From NCBI RefSeq assembly GCF_026586795.1, contig NZ_JAPFGY010000007.1, positions 1 to 64,000 of the forward strand: 64,000 nt of DNA, written 5' to 3'. The DNA is from Erythrobacter sp. WG (GTDB taxonomy: Bacteria; Pseudomonadota; Alphaproteobacteria; Sphingomonadales; Sphingomonadaceae). Shown one piece after another: positions 1-8,979 of this stretch (within the stretch, counting starts at the first letter, position 1; the number at the start of each line of letters is the position of its first letter). A program made the position numbers and the translations under genes. Under the pieces are notes generated by a model. The model was not told the origin of the DNA and ran no database searches. It was given only the letters and a program-made list of their open reading frames with translations.

Positions 1-26
1 CCCCCCCCCCCCCCCCCCCCCCCCCC
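1..26. repeat. 26-nt poly-C homopolymer at window edge
   Basis: The first 26 bases are all C. Together with the following 200 bases up to the stop codon of the first gene, this stretch holds no open reading frame I would support. A C-tract this long is rare in an intact bacterial chromosome. It could be an assembly or contig-edge artefact or a true slippage tract; the sequence alone cannot decide. Confidence 0.6.
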
Positions 27-227
27 GCCGCCTCGGGATGACAAGAGACCCTTCAGGGACATCTCGTGGACAGACCTCCAGACCAAGGACCGGGAGGGAT
101 GCGGCGCACCCCCCGGCCGTCTTGGCAAGGCGTAAAGGCCGATGGTTATTATTCCGCTAAAGTCCTGCCCGGCGAAGCGCGCTGATACGACCGGCAGACG
201 CGGACCTGCGAGCGCGCGGGGCGCCGC

Positions 228-2933
228 TTACCACGCCCCGGCGCCGGCGCCCTGGCCCTTGAGCACGGCGAAGGTGCCGTCGGCGCGGCGCTTGAGTGGC
301 GCGTGGAATTCGATGCCGACGCGGTTCTCGCGCGACCAGCGGACCTGTGCGGTGACGACCTTGTCGGCCGAGAACTCGATGCGCACGGCGCTGCCTGCGG
401 GCATATTCCACAGCCCCTCGATCATCGCCCCGCTTTCCGAGATGTTGCGCAAGGTGGCGTTGAGGCGGTTGCCGTTGTGGACCACGACCACGCGGCGCAG
501 CAGGTTCTGGCGCGGGGCGCGGGCGGATTGCGGCCCGTCGGCCTCGGCGACGAGATCGCCCGACACCAGCGCGGTCGCATCCGAGGCGTTCATCGGCTTG
601 AAGTAGATATAGCCCTGGATGTGCGAGCAGCCGAGCAGGCGCACGAGTTCGAGCTCGTCCAGCGTCTCGACGCCTTCCGCCGTCGTGTCCATGTGCAGCG
701 CCTCGGCGAGCGAGGTGATCGAGGCGATGATCGCGCCGTTACGGCTGCCCTCTTCGGTCGCGCCCTGCACGAAGCTGCGGTCGATCTTGATCTTGTCGAA
801 CGGCGCCTTCTTCAGATAGCCCAATGACGAATAGCCCGTGCCGAAATCGTCGAGCGCAAGGCGCACGCCCACGCGCTTGAGCGCCTTGAACATCGCGTCG
901 GTGCCGGCGTTGTCGTTGAGGAACACGCTCTCGGTGATTTCCAGCTCGAGCCGCGAGGGCGCGACCCCGCTGTGGGCGAGCGCGTTGGCGACGATGGTCG
1001 GCAGGTCCGGGTTGGCGAATTGCAGCGCCGAGACGTTGACCGCGCAGCGGATCGCGCGCGGCCAGCGGGCAAGGTCGGCGCAGGCCGTGCGCAGCGCCCA
1101 TTGGCCGATCCGGTCGATAAGGCCCGCGTCTTCGGCGATGGGCACGAACTTGGCCGGGCTGATCCAGCCTTTTCGCGGATGGTTCCAGCGCATCAGCGCC
1201 TCGAAGCCGACGATCTTCTCGTTCGCGGCATAGACGACCGGCTGGTAATAGAGTTCGAGCTCACCCTTGGCGATCGCCTCGCGCAGGTCCTGTTCGAGCT
1301 CGGCGCGTTCTTCGGCGGCGGCGTGGAGGTCCTCGGCGTAGAAGCGGAACACCCCGCGCCCGGCGTCCTTCGCGGCGTAGAGCGCAAGGTCGACATTGCG
1401 GATCAGCTCGTCGCTGGTCCCGCCGTGCTCGGGTGCGAGCGCGATGCCGACCGAGGCGCCGATCACCACCGACTGGCCCTGGATCGAATAGGGCTGCGAG
1501 AGCGAGGCGATGATCTCCTGCGCGATGTGGCCGAGCGTCGCGCGGTCCTGGTGGCCGGGGATGATGACCTTGAACTCGTCGCCGCCCAGGCGCCCGCAGC
1601 GCCCCGCCCCGCCGATCGCGCGTTCGAGCCGCTGGGCAACCTGCTTGAGCAGCGCGTCGCCCGCCGGGTGGCCGAGCGTATCGTTGACGTGCTTGAAGCG
1701 GTCGAGATCGAGCATCAGCACCGCGCAGGCCCGCTCGCGCCCGCTCGGGGCGGCAAGGATCTGCTCCAGCGCCTGGCTCATCTGCACGCGGTTGGCGAGG
1801 CCGGTGAGCGAATCGTAGTGCGCCAGGCGCGAGACCTGCTGTTCGCTGCGGCGCTTTTCGGTGAGGTCGGTGCCATGCCCGCGGAAGCCGCAGAAGTTCT
1901 TGTAGCTGTCGTAGACCGGCCGGCCCGCGAGCGACCACCAGCGTTCATCGCCGGTCGTTGCCGCGCGCACCTCGACATCGTGGAAGGCCGAACGGGCGGA
2001 GAGGTGGAAGGCCAGCGTGCGCTCCGCGTCGGCAGGGCCTTGCGAGGCGTCGACAATCTCGGAGAGCGGGCGGCCCACCACCGCGTCAGTGGTCTTGCCG
2101 AGCGCGAGCGCGGCCTTGGGCGAGATGTAGGTGATGAGGCCGCGCCGGTCGGTCTCCCAGAACCAGCCCTGCCCGGTCTCCTCGAAGCTCCTCAGAATGT
2201 CCTCGGCACGCGCCGCGACCCGCTCGCGCGCCTCGCGCACCAGCCGGCGGTCGTTGGCGGCCTTCATCTCGAGCCTGGCGATCAGCAGCAGGGTGATCGC
2301 CGCAGCCCCGACGGCGGCGGCGGTGACCGGCTGCGGCGCCAGCACGGCAAAGCCCGCCCAGCTCGCGATCTTGGCGCAGAACAGCGACACGATGCGCATG
2401 TCGAACAGCGCGGCCGCGGCGGCGTTGACGCATACCATCGTGCCGATCGCCCATTGCCAGGGCAGGCCCTCGCCCACCCACGAGGCCATCGCCAGCCCCG
2501 CGCAGGCCATCGGCAGCACGATCCCGACGATCACGATCCCGATCTTCACCGCGCGCGCGGTGTCCGCGCGGCGTTCGGTCTCGGCGAACAGCGTGCCCAG
2601 GGCGAACAGCCCCGCCGAACCGAGCGCGAGCGCGCAGGTGGTGGTCGAGGGCATCCCCTTGAAGACGATCCCCGCCATCAGGTAGGCGGCGACCAGGAAC
2701 AGGGTCATGCCGCCGGCCTGGCGGGGAAGGAAGAAGCTCTGTTCGCTCGCCGGTTCGCCCGCGCCCGGCTTCGGAACTTGCCCGGCCTCGGCGCGCGCGG
2801 CGCCTCGCCGGTCGCCGCGCCCGCGCAGGTCCTCGGCCCTCGCCTTCTCGCTCGCCACCGAATGCAGATCGCGACCCCCGCCCACAGGGCGCGAGGTGTT
2901 GGTCGCGAATTTTCTGATCGGAGCCCCAGCCAT
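228..2933 (-). CDS. Membrane PAS-GGDEF-EAL-PilZ cyclic-di-GMP protein
   Basis: Predicted bifunctional c-di-GMP enzyme of about 901 residues. After a basic N-terminal stretch come several hydrophobic segments (about residues 75-220), a PAS domain (about 250-360), a diguanylate cyclase domain (about 370-535) with an intact GGDEF active-site motif, a phosphodiesterase domain (about 545-795) with an intact EAL motif (GFEALMRW), and a C-terminal PilZ-like c-di-GMP binding domain (about 800-890). Both catalytic motifs look complete, so both synthesis and hydrolysis are possible. I chose the ATG at 2933, which has AAGG seven bases upstream; the tandem ATGs at 2948 and 2951 lack a visible ribosome binding site but stay possible. 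It stands alone, divergent from the PHA synthase gene. Which activity dominates, and what the PAS domain senses, cannot be read from sequence. Confidence 0.93.
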   Translation of the reverse strand: MAGAPIRKFATNTSRPVGGGRDLHSVASEKARAEDLRGRGDRRGAARAEAGQVPKPGAGEPASEQSFFLPRQAGGMTLFLVAAYLMAGIVFKGMPSTTTCALALGSAGLFALGTLFAETERRADTARAVKIGIVIVGIVLPMACAGLAMASWVGEGLPWQWAIGTMVCVNAAAAALFDMRIVSLFCAKIASWAGFAVLAPQPVTAAAVGAAAITLLLIARLEMKAANDRRLVREARERVAARAEDILRSFEETGQGWFWETDRRGLITYISPKAALALGKTTDAVVGRPLSEIVDASQGPADAERTLAFHLSARSAFHDVEVRAATTGDERWWSLAGRPVYDSYKNFCGFRGHGTDLTEKRRSEQQVSRLAHYDSLTGLANRVQMSQALEQILAAPSGRERACAVLMLDLDRFKHVNDTLGHPAGDALLKQVAQRLERAIGGAGRCGRLGGDEFKVIIPGHQDRATLGHIAQEIIASLSQPYSIQGQSVVIGASVGIALAPEHGGTSDELIRNVDLALYAAKDAGRGVFRFYAEDLHAAAEERAELEQDLREAIAKGELELYYQPVVYAANEKIVGFEALMRWNHPRKGWISPAKFVPIAEDAGLIDRIGQWALRTACADLARWPRAIRCAVNVSALQFANPDLPTIVANALAHSGVAPSRLELEITESVFLNDNAGTDAMFKALKRVGVRLALDDFGTGYSSLGYLKKAPFDKIKIDRSFVQGATEEGSRNGAIIASITSLAEALHMDTTAEGVETLDELELVRLLGCSHIQGYIYFKPMNASDATALVSGDLVAEADGPQSARAPRQNLLRRVVVVHNGNRLNATLRNISESGAMIEGLWNMPAGSAVRIEFSADKVVTAQVRWSRENRVGIEFHAPLKRRADGTFAVLKGQGAGAGAW

Positions 2934-3036
2934 GGTGCTGCCTTGCATCATCAGGGCTAAGAAAAGCGTTAATCGGCATACTTAATTCCGCAATGATTGG
3001 CCCGCCCGGGCAGGCCCTCGCGGCCAAGCGGGGAGC

Positions 3037-3063
3037 TTGCAACTTGTCGGCCAAGCCTGCATT
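3037..3063 (+). promoter_or_regulatory. Possible phaC promoter
   Basis: TTGCAA (3037-3042) is followed after 15 bases by TGCATT (3058-3063), about 70 bases before the phaC start. The -10 match is weak. It is listed because TTGCAA with a short spacer also precedes the tRNA-Ala and rpsF genes in this window. Confidence 0.25.
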
Positions 3064-3135
3064 CTCGCGCCGAGGCCGCGTTAACCTGATGCCGCCACGG
3101 CAATCGGGTGCGCAAGGCCAGGCAGAGAGGATCCC

Positions 3136-4833
3136 ATGGCACGCAGCGAAGTGAAGCTCGAAAACGAAGCAGCCCAGTCCACCAACGCCCTGGGGCCCCT
3201 GATCGGCGTCGCCCGCGAGGATTTCGTCGGCGCGGTCGCGCTGCTGCTGCGCGAGACCGCCTCCGATCCCTCGCGCTTCATCCGCCATTCGACCGCGATG
3301 GCGCAGGACATGGTCAAGATCATGACCGGCAAGAGCGATCTCGCCCCCGATCCCAAGGACAAGCGGTTCATGGACCCGGCCTGGCAGTACAACCCCTTCT
3401 TCCGCGCGGGCGCGCAATACTATCTCGCCGTGCAGAAGGGGATGAAGGGCTGGCTCGAGGAGCTCGAACTCGACGAGCTCGAAAGGAACCGCGCGAATTT
3501 CATCGCCAACATCATCCTCGACAGCCTTGCCCCCACCAACTCGCTGATCGGCAATCCGACCGCGCAGAAGCAGATCATCAATTCGGGCGGCCTCAGCCTC
3601 ATCAAGGGGTTGCAGAACGCTTACAACGACATGGTCCACAACAAGGGCATGGTCAGCCAGGTCGACAAGCGGCCCTTCAAGATCGGCGAGAACATCGCGA
3701 CCTCGAAGGGCAATGTCGTCTACCGAGATGAGATCATGGAGGTGCTGCAATATGCGCCGACCACCGAGGAAGTCTATGAAATTCCTCAGCTGACGATCCC
3801 GCCGCAGATCAACAAGATGTACATCAACGACCTCTCGCCCGACAAGTCGGTGATCAAGTGGCAGGTCGACAACGGCATCCAGACCTTCGTCATCTCGTGG
3901 CGCAATCCCACCAAGGAACAGGGCCGCTGGGGCATGGCCGATTACATCTCGGCCTGCGAGAAGGCGCTTGAAGTCGTTTCCTCGATCACCGGATCGAAGA
4001 AGGTCAACGTCTCGGCCGGATGCTCGGGCGGGCAGACGGCGTCGGTGCTCGCCTCCAAGCTCGCCGCGACGAACAACCCGATCCTCGGCACGCTGACGCT
4101 GATGGTCTGCGTGCTCCACCCCAAGCCGACCGATATCGAGGCCGGATCGCTGGTCAGCGAGAACGGGATGCAGCTCGCCCGCCAGCGCGCGATGAAGCAG
4201 GGCGTCATCAAGGCCGACGATCTGGCCCGCGGCTTCGCCTGGCTCAGGCCCAACGACCTCATCTGGAACTACGTCATCAACAACTACCTGCTGGGGCAGG
4301 ACCCTCCGGCCTTCGACGTCCTGTTCTGGAATGCGGACGCGACCAATCTGTCGGCAAGCCTGATGGCCGATTTCCTGACCCTGTTCGAAACGCTCGCCTT
4401 CACCAAGCAGGGCGAGGTCGAGATGGCCGGGCACAAGGTCGATCTCAGCAAGGTGACCGCGGACCTCTTCATCCTCGGCGGGGTGACCGATCACATCACC
4501 CCGTGGAAGGCGACGTACCGTTCGACCCAGCTGTTCGGATCGAAGGACGTGACCTACGTGCTCTCGCAGAGCGGCCATATGCAGGCGATCCTCAACCCGC
4601 CCGGCAATCCCAAGGCCAAGTACTTCGTCCAGAAGAAGAAGGGAAAGCTTCCCGCGACCGCCGACGAGTGGCTGAAGGGCGTCGAGGAGGTCAAGGGCAG
4701 CTGGTGGCCGCTGTGGATGGAGTGGGTGCAAAAGCGTTCGGGCGACAAGAAGCCCGCCCCTGCCGCACTCGGAAACGACACGTACCGCCCCCTCGAAGCG
4801 GCCCCGGGACTCTACGTCGTCGAAGAAGTCTGA
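3136..4833 (+). CDS. phaC: Class II-like poly(3-hydroxyalkanoate) synthase
   Basis: Polymerises (R)-3-hydroxyacyl-CoA into PHA storage granules. At 565 residues it has the length of Pseudomonas PhaC1/PhaC2, and many blocks read like those class II enzymes (for example SPTNSL, PPQINK, SWRNPTK, RPNDLIWNY, NPPGNPKA). The lipase-like box is GCSGG with the nucleophile at Cys296, the same position as in Pseudomonas class II enzymes; the other triad members appear to be Asp452 (TDHITPW) and His481 (SGHMQ). Class I enzymes usually have GFCVGG here. The start ATG follows GAGAGGA with a 5-base gap. The next gene downstream is a matching intracellular depolymerase, so the two probably handle synthesis and mobilisation of the same polymer. 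A medium-chain-length substrate preference is inferred from family resemblance only. Confidence 0.93.
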   Translation: MARSEVKLENEAAQSTNALGPLIGVAREDFVGAVALLLRETASDPSRFIRHSTAMAQDMVKIMTGKSDLAPDPKDKRFMDPAWQYNPFFRAGAQYYLAVQKGMKGWLEELELDELERNRANFIANIILDSLAPTNSLIGNPTAQKQIINSGGLSLIKGLQNAYNDMVHNKGMVSQVDKRPFKIGENIATSKGNVVYRDEIMEVLQYAPTTEEVYEIPQLTIPPQINKMYINDLSPDKSVIKWQVDNGIQTFVISWRNPTKEQGRWGMADYISACEKALEVVSSITGSKKVNVSAGCSGGQTASVLASKLAATNNPILGTLTLMVCVLHPKPTDIEAGSLVSENGMQLARQRAMKQGVIKADDLARGFAWLRPNDLIWNYVINNYLLGQDPPAFDVLFWNADATNLSASLMADFLTLFETLAFTKQGEVEMAGHKVDLSKVTADLFILGGVTDHITPWKATYRSTQLFGSKDVTYVLSQSGHMQAILNPPGNPKAKYFVQKKKGKLPATADEWLKGVEEVKGSWWPLWMEWVQKRSGDKKPAPAALGNDTYRPLEAAPGLYVVEEV

Positions 4834-4966
4834 TACGGCGCCCCCGCAGCACAGGCCCTGCGGCATCTCCGTGAGGCCTCGCGCAAAGCTTGTGGGCGCG
4901 CCCGCTATGGGATCGGCGAGCGCGCCCAACCCGCCCCGCGAAGGGCGGAAGAAAGGAAGAATTCCC

Positions 4967-5839
4967 GTGACTAATCCGATGGACGATGCCCTCGTCACCC
5001 TCGAACAGGTGGGCGGCCGGACGCTACGGACTGCGGCCTGGCGGCTCGACATGCCCTCCGACCACCTGCCGATCCTGTTCTTCAACGGCATCGGCGCGAA
5101 CATCGAGGCGGTCGCCCCGCTGGCAGCGGCCTTGCCGGAACGCGGCTTCATCATGTTCGACATGCCGGGCACGGGCGAATCGCCCGATCCGCTAGTGCCC
5201 TACAACCCCTTCACGATGAGCTGGACCGCAGCCCAGCTGCTTGACAGGTTCGGGCTCGACGAGGTCGACGTGATGGGCGTCTCGTGGGGCGGCGCGATGG
5301 CGCAGCACTTCGCGCTCCAGCACCCGGGCCGGACCCGCCGCCTGACGCTGATCGCGACCACCCCGGGGATGCTGATGGTGCCCGGCAATCCGGCCGCCTT
5401 CACCAAGATGGCCGACCCGCGCCGCTACATCGACCCCGAGTTCATGAACGAACACTTTGCCACGCTCTATGGCGGGGTCGACAAGGACGGGGCGGAGCAC
5501 CAGAAGGACAGCCACATCGGCCGCCTCAAGCCGCCCTCCCCGCGTGGCTACATGTACCAGCTGATGTGCATGATGGGCTGGACGAGCCTCCCGGCGCTGC
5601 CCTTCCTCAAGAAGGAGACACTGATCATGATGGGCGAGGACGACCAGATCGTGCCGCTCGTCAATGGCAAGATTCTGAAGGCGATGATCCCGCATTCGCG
5701 GCTCGAGGTCTTCGAGGGCGGCGGGCACCTGTTCCTGCTCACCCACGCCGACGAGAGCGTGGCGGTGATCCGCGACTTCCTCGACATGGCCGCCAGCCCG
5801 CGCGAGCGCGATCGCGAGGCGAAGCGCGCGGCGGCCTGA
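4967..5839 (+). CDS. phaZ: Intracellular PHA depolymerase, alpha/beta hydrolase
   Basis: Alpha/beta hydrolase of 290 residues resembling Pseudomonas intracellular mcl-PHA depolymerase PhaZ, which releases hydroxyacids from granules. Visible family features are the oxyanion region FNGIGAN near the N-terminus, the nucleophile elbow GVSWGGA, the block TPGMLMVPGNP, an acidic DDQIVPL segment and the catalytic His in GGGHLFLL. The GTG at 4967 was chosen because GAAAGGAAG lies 7 bases upstream; the frame is open further upstream and an ATG at 4979 is the alternative. It follows phaC by 133 bases in the same direction, as in Pseudomonas pha clusters, but no second synthase or phasin gene is present in the window. 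Confidence 0.88.
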   Translation: MTNPMDDALVTLEQVGGRTLRTAAWRLDMPSDHLPILFFNGIGANIEAVAPLAAALPERGFIMFDMPGTGESPDPLVPYNPFTMSWTAAQLLDRFGLDEVDVMGVSWGGAMAQHFALQHPGRTRRLTLIATTPGMLMVPGNPAAFTKMADPRRYIDPEFMNEHFATLYGGVDKDGAEHQKDSHIGRLKPPSPRGYMYQLMCMMGWTSLPALPFLKKETLIMMGEDDQIVPLVNGKILKAMIPHSRLEVFEGGGHLFLLTHADESVAVIRDFLDMAASPRERDREAKRAAA

Positions 5840-5841
5840 GG

Positions 5842-6123
5842 CTAGCTTACCACGACCCCGCGCCAGAAGGCGATCCGGCCCTTGATCTCGGCGGCGGCAG
5901 GCTTGGGCTCGGGATAGTACCAGGCCGCATCCGGGTTGGTCGCGCCGTCCACAGTGATGCTGTGGTAATGGGCGGTCCCTTTCCACGGGCAGTGGGTTGT
6001 CGAGGCGCTGTCGGTCAGCACGGCGGGATCGACCGCATCCCTCGGGAAATAGTGGTTGCCCTCGACCACCACGGTCGCATCGCTCTCGGCGATCACCGCG
6101 CCGTTCCATGTCGCCTTGACCAT
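5842..6123 (-). CDS. DUF427 domain protein
   Basis: Small 93-residue protein made up of one DUF427 domain, with the characteristic WNG N-terminus, EGNHYFP, CPWKG, Y(H)S and AAWYYPEP blocks. The family is widespread and its biochemical role is not established. The ATG at 6123 has GGAG eight bases upstream; the longer open frame above it is not supported. Its stop lies two bases beyond the phaZ stop, so the two genes converge tail to tail. It is probably transcribed after the adjacent phosphodiesterase gene. Confidence 0.85.
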   Translation of the reverse strand: MVKATWNGAVIAESDATVVVEGNHYFPRDAVDPAVLTDSASTTHCPWKGTAHYHSITVDGATNPDAAWYYPEPKPAAAEIKGRIAFWRGVVVS

Positions 6124-6142
6124 TTCGCGTTCTCCGTGCGTC

Positions 6143-7102
6143 CTATTCGCCGCGGCTGACGCCGCACTGGCCCGCCTTGGGCAGCCGTCCCGCCTCGGCC
6201 AGCGCGGCCGCCGCTTCGCGCGGACGGTCGGTGGCGAGGATGTCGACGCCCTCCTTGCCGAGTTCCGCGTAGCGTTCATCCATCCCGTAGCGATCGATGA
6301 CCGCGTCGATCGAACGCGGCGGGCGCCCAAGGGTGCCGAAGATCACCTCGATATTCTGGCTGTCGAGTTCGCGGTAGAGCTCAGGGCGCGGCAGGCGGGT
6401 GCCGGTGAAGGCGACCATGCGCTCCTCGGGGATACCAGCCCGCTTGAGCGCGGCGACATCTTCCAGCGCATCGACCGAGACCGAGATCAGCATCTCGGGC
6501 GCGGCGCGGTGGAGGGCCGCCGCCTGATCGACCGAATAGGCGATCAGGATCACGCTCTTTTCCATCCCCGCCGCCCTGATCGCGGCGGCGACCTTGCCGT
6601 AATCGGCCGAACGCTTGAAATCGATCTGGAGCACGGTGCGCCCCTTGGCCCAGGCCAGCGCCTCCTCCAGCCGGGGGATGGCATAGGGCGTGACCCAGCC
6701 CCAATTGTCCTTGAGCTTCAACTGGCTGAGCGCCGCCCAGGGTTGGGCCGCCGCCTCCCCGGTGCCGGTGGTGGTGCGCTCGAGCCGGTCGTCATGAAGC
6801 AGGAACAGAACGCCATCGACGCTCTGGCCGACATCGACCTCCATGATCGCAGGCGCGGCCATCAGCAGCGCGTCCATGGTGGGGATGGCGTTTTCCGGCA
6901 GGCCCGGCGTCGGCCCGCCGCGATGGGCCGAGATCAGCGTCTGGCCTGATGCCTCGAAGCAATCGAGCATGGCCGAAAGATCGCTCTCCGGCGCCAGCCG
7001 CCACGCGCCCGTCTCCTGCGCGGCGAGCGGCGCGGCCAGCGAGGCAAATCCAACAAGTCCTACAAATCCTATGCGAAAACGCTTGTTCAGACCCATCCTC
7101 AT
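6143..7102 (-). CDS. Secreted glycerophosphodiester phosphodiesterase family protein
   Basis: About 319 residues with a GDPD fold: ISAHRGG with the catalytic-type His-Arg, ENAI and EVDVGQSVDG metal-ligand motifs, and LLHDDRLERTT. Family members hydrolyse glycerophosphodiesters to glycerol 3-phosphate and an alcohol. An N-terminal signal peptide (hydrophobic core, then PLAAQ) suggests periplasmic action. Two ATGs (7102, 7096) are possible; GGAG suits the first and AAGGG the second. The conserved first motif is HRG as expected, though the spacing to ENAI is short. Confidence 0.88.
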   Translation of the reverse strand: MRMGLNKRFRIGFVGLVGFASLAAPLAAQETGAWRLAPESDLSAMLDCFEASGQTLISAHRGGPTPGLPENAIPTMDALLMAAPAIMEVDVGQSVDGVLFLLHDDRLERTTTGTGEAAAQPWAALSQLKLKDNWGWVTPYAIPRLEEALAWAKGRTVLQIDFKRSADYGKVAAAIRAAGMEKSVILIAYSVDQAAALHRAAPEMLISVSVDALEDVAALKRAGIPEERMVAFTGTRLPRPELYRELDSQNIEVIFGTLGRPPRSIDAVIDRYGMDERYAELGKEGVDILATDRPREAAAALAEAGRLPKAGQCGVSRGE

Positions 7103-7200
7103 CACCCTTGGCTCCGCCTGCACTTGATCAACTTGCGCGAGGTCCTCTTGTAGGACCACCCGCTTTGCGACATTCTCCCTCCCCATAAGGGAGAGACAGA

Positions 7201-8967
7201 ATGGCGCAATACGACCTGATCATCCGGGGCGGAACGATCGTCGACGGGACCGGCAGCCCGGCCTTCACCGGCGATGTGGCGGTGAAGGACGGGCTGATCG
7301 CGGCGGTGGGCCGGATTGTCGAAAGCGCGCCCGAGGAGATCGACGCGACCGGCATGATCGTCGCCCCTGGCTTCGTCGACATCCACACCCATTACGACGG
7401 GCAGGCCACCTGGGATCAGGAGATGGCACCCTCGAGCTGGCACGGGGTCACCACCGTCGTCATGGGCAATTGCGGGGTCGGTTTCGCGCCCGCCAAGCCC
7501 GACCGCCACGAATGGCTCATCAGCCTGATGGAAGGGGTCGAGGACATCCCCGGCACCGCTCTTGCCGAGGGGATCACCTGGGACTGGGAGACCTTCCCCG
7601 AATATCTCGACGCTTTGGAAAAGCTCCCCCGCACTGTCGACATCGGCACCCACGTCCCCCACGGCGCGGTGCGCGCCTATGTGCTGGGCGACCGCGAGCA
7701 GCCCGGCGCGGTGCCGACCGCTGACGATATCGCCGAAATGAGCCGGATCGTCGAGGAAGGCGTGCGCGCCGGGGCACTCGGCTTCTCGACCTCGCGCACC
7801 GTGCTCCACAAGTCGGTCGATGGCGAGCTCGTCCCCGGCACCACCGCCACGGCGGAAGAACTGATCGCCATCGGCAAGGCGATGGGCCGCGCCCGGGCGG
7901 CGGGCGGTCATGCCGTGTTCGAGATGGCGAGCGACCTGAAGCGCGAATGGAACGAGTTCGAATGGATGGGGCAACTTTCGCGCGAGGCCGGCATCCCCGT
8001 CACCTTCGCCGCGCTGCAATCCATCGCCAAGGAACTGCCGCTCGATGAGCAGATCGCCGAAATGCGCGCCCAGAACGACAATGGCGCGAACATCGTCGCC
8101 CAGATTGCGCTGCGCGGGAACGGGATCATCATGGCGTGGCAGGGCACCGTCCACCCCTTCCGCTTCCGCCCGAGCTGGATGGCGATTGCCGACCTGCCGT
8201 GGGAGCAGCAGAAGGCCAAGCTGCTCGACCCCGCCTTCCGCGCGCAGATGCTGGCCGAGCCCAATGACTACACCGACGCGCCGAAGGACATCGGCGGGGT
8301 GGTGATGGCGATCAGCATGGGCTGGAGCCTGCAATACGAGATGGACCCCGATTTCGACTACGAGCCGGGCCCGGAGGCGAGCATCAACGCCCGCGCCGCG
8401 GCGGCGGGGGTCTCGCCGCAGGAATATGCCTACGACCTCCTGTGCCAAGGCGATGGCACAGGGTTCATCTACCTGCCGATCCTCAATTATGCCGACGGCA
8501 ACCTCGATTTCCTGCACCCGCTCCAGCACGCCGACGATACCGTCAACTCGCTCAGCGATGGCGGCGCGCATTGCGGGACGATCTGCGACGCCGCCTCGCC
8601 GACCTTCATGCTCGAACACTGGGTGAAAGGCCGCCGGCGAGGCGCGCGGATCAGCCTCGAACAGGCGATCAAGCGCCAGTGCCGCGACACCGCGCGGCTT
8701 TATGGCCTCGAGGATCGCGGGGTCATCGCACCGGGGTATCTCGCCGACCTCAATGTCATCGACATGGACAGGCTGAAGCTCGGCAAGCCGTGGCTCGCCT
8801 TCGACCTCCCCGCGGGCGGCAAGCGCCTCCTCCAGAAAGCGGACGGCTACGTGGCGACGATTAAGAGCGGCATCGTCACCTTCCGCGATGGCGCGTGGAC
8901 CGGCGCGACCCCCGGCGGGCTGATCCGCGGGCCGCAGCGGGTGGAGCTGGCCGAAGCGGCGGAGTAA
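7201..8967 (+). CDS. N-acyl-D-amino-acid deacylase family amidohydrolase
   Basis: 588-residue metal-dependent amidohydrolase of the D-aminoacylase group. It opens with YDLIIRGGTIVDGTG, followed by the metal-binding motif VDIHTHYDGQ, a conserved GNCGVGFAP block, SLSDGGAH near the C-terminus and the final composite-domain strands (VIAPGYLADLNV). Related enzymes remove the acyl group from N-acyl-D-amino acids in the cytoplasm, but many members of this branch have no known substrate. The ATG follows AGGGAGAG by a few bases. It is divergent from the GDPD gene and convergent with DUF2855. Confidence 0.88.
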   Translation: MAQYDLIIRGGTIVDGTGSPAFTGDVAVKDGLIAAVGRIVESAPEEIDATGMIVAPGFVDIHTHYDGQATWDQEMAPSSWHGVTTVVMGNCGVGFAPAKPDRHEWLISLMEGVEDIPGTALAEGITWDWETFPEYLDALEKLPRTVDIGTHVPHGAVRAYVLGDREQPGAVPTADDIAEMSRIVEEGVRAGALGFSTSRTVLHKSVDGELVPGTTATAEELIAIGKAMGRARAAGGHAVFEMASDLKREWNEFEWMGQLSREAGIPVTFAALQSIAKELPLDEQIAEMRAQNDNGANIVAQIALRGNGIIMAWQGTVHPFRFRPSWMAIADLPWEQQKAKLLDPAFRAQMLAEPNDYTDAPKDIGGVVMAISMGWSLQYEMDPDFDYEPGPEASINARAAAAGVSPQEYAYDLLCQGDGTGFIYLPILNYADGNLDFLHPLQHADDTVNSLSDGGAHCGTICDAASPTFMLEHWVKGRRRGARISLEQAIKRQCRDTARLYGLEDRGVIAPGYLADLNVIDMDRLKLGKPWLAFDLPAGGKRLLQKADGYVATIKSGIVTFRDGAWTGATPGGLIRGPQRVELAEAAE

Positions 8968-8979
8968 CCCTCCCCCGCC

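Noticed and set aside
972..2960. 662-codon + strand frame opposite the GGDEF-EAL gene
   Set aside because: Shadow of third-position GC bias; the minus strand encodes intact GGDEF, EAL, PAS and PilZ domains.
4834..4966. Hairpin CCGCAG...CTGCGG after phaC as a terminator
   Set aside because: Short six-pair stem with a large loop and no T-run; phaC and phaZ may well be co-transcribed.
2086..5172. 1028-codon minus-strand frame spanning phaC and part of the GGDEF gene
   Set aside because: It runs through two well-supported genes in other frames and has no recognisable domain.
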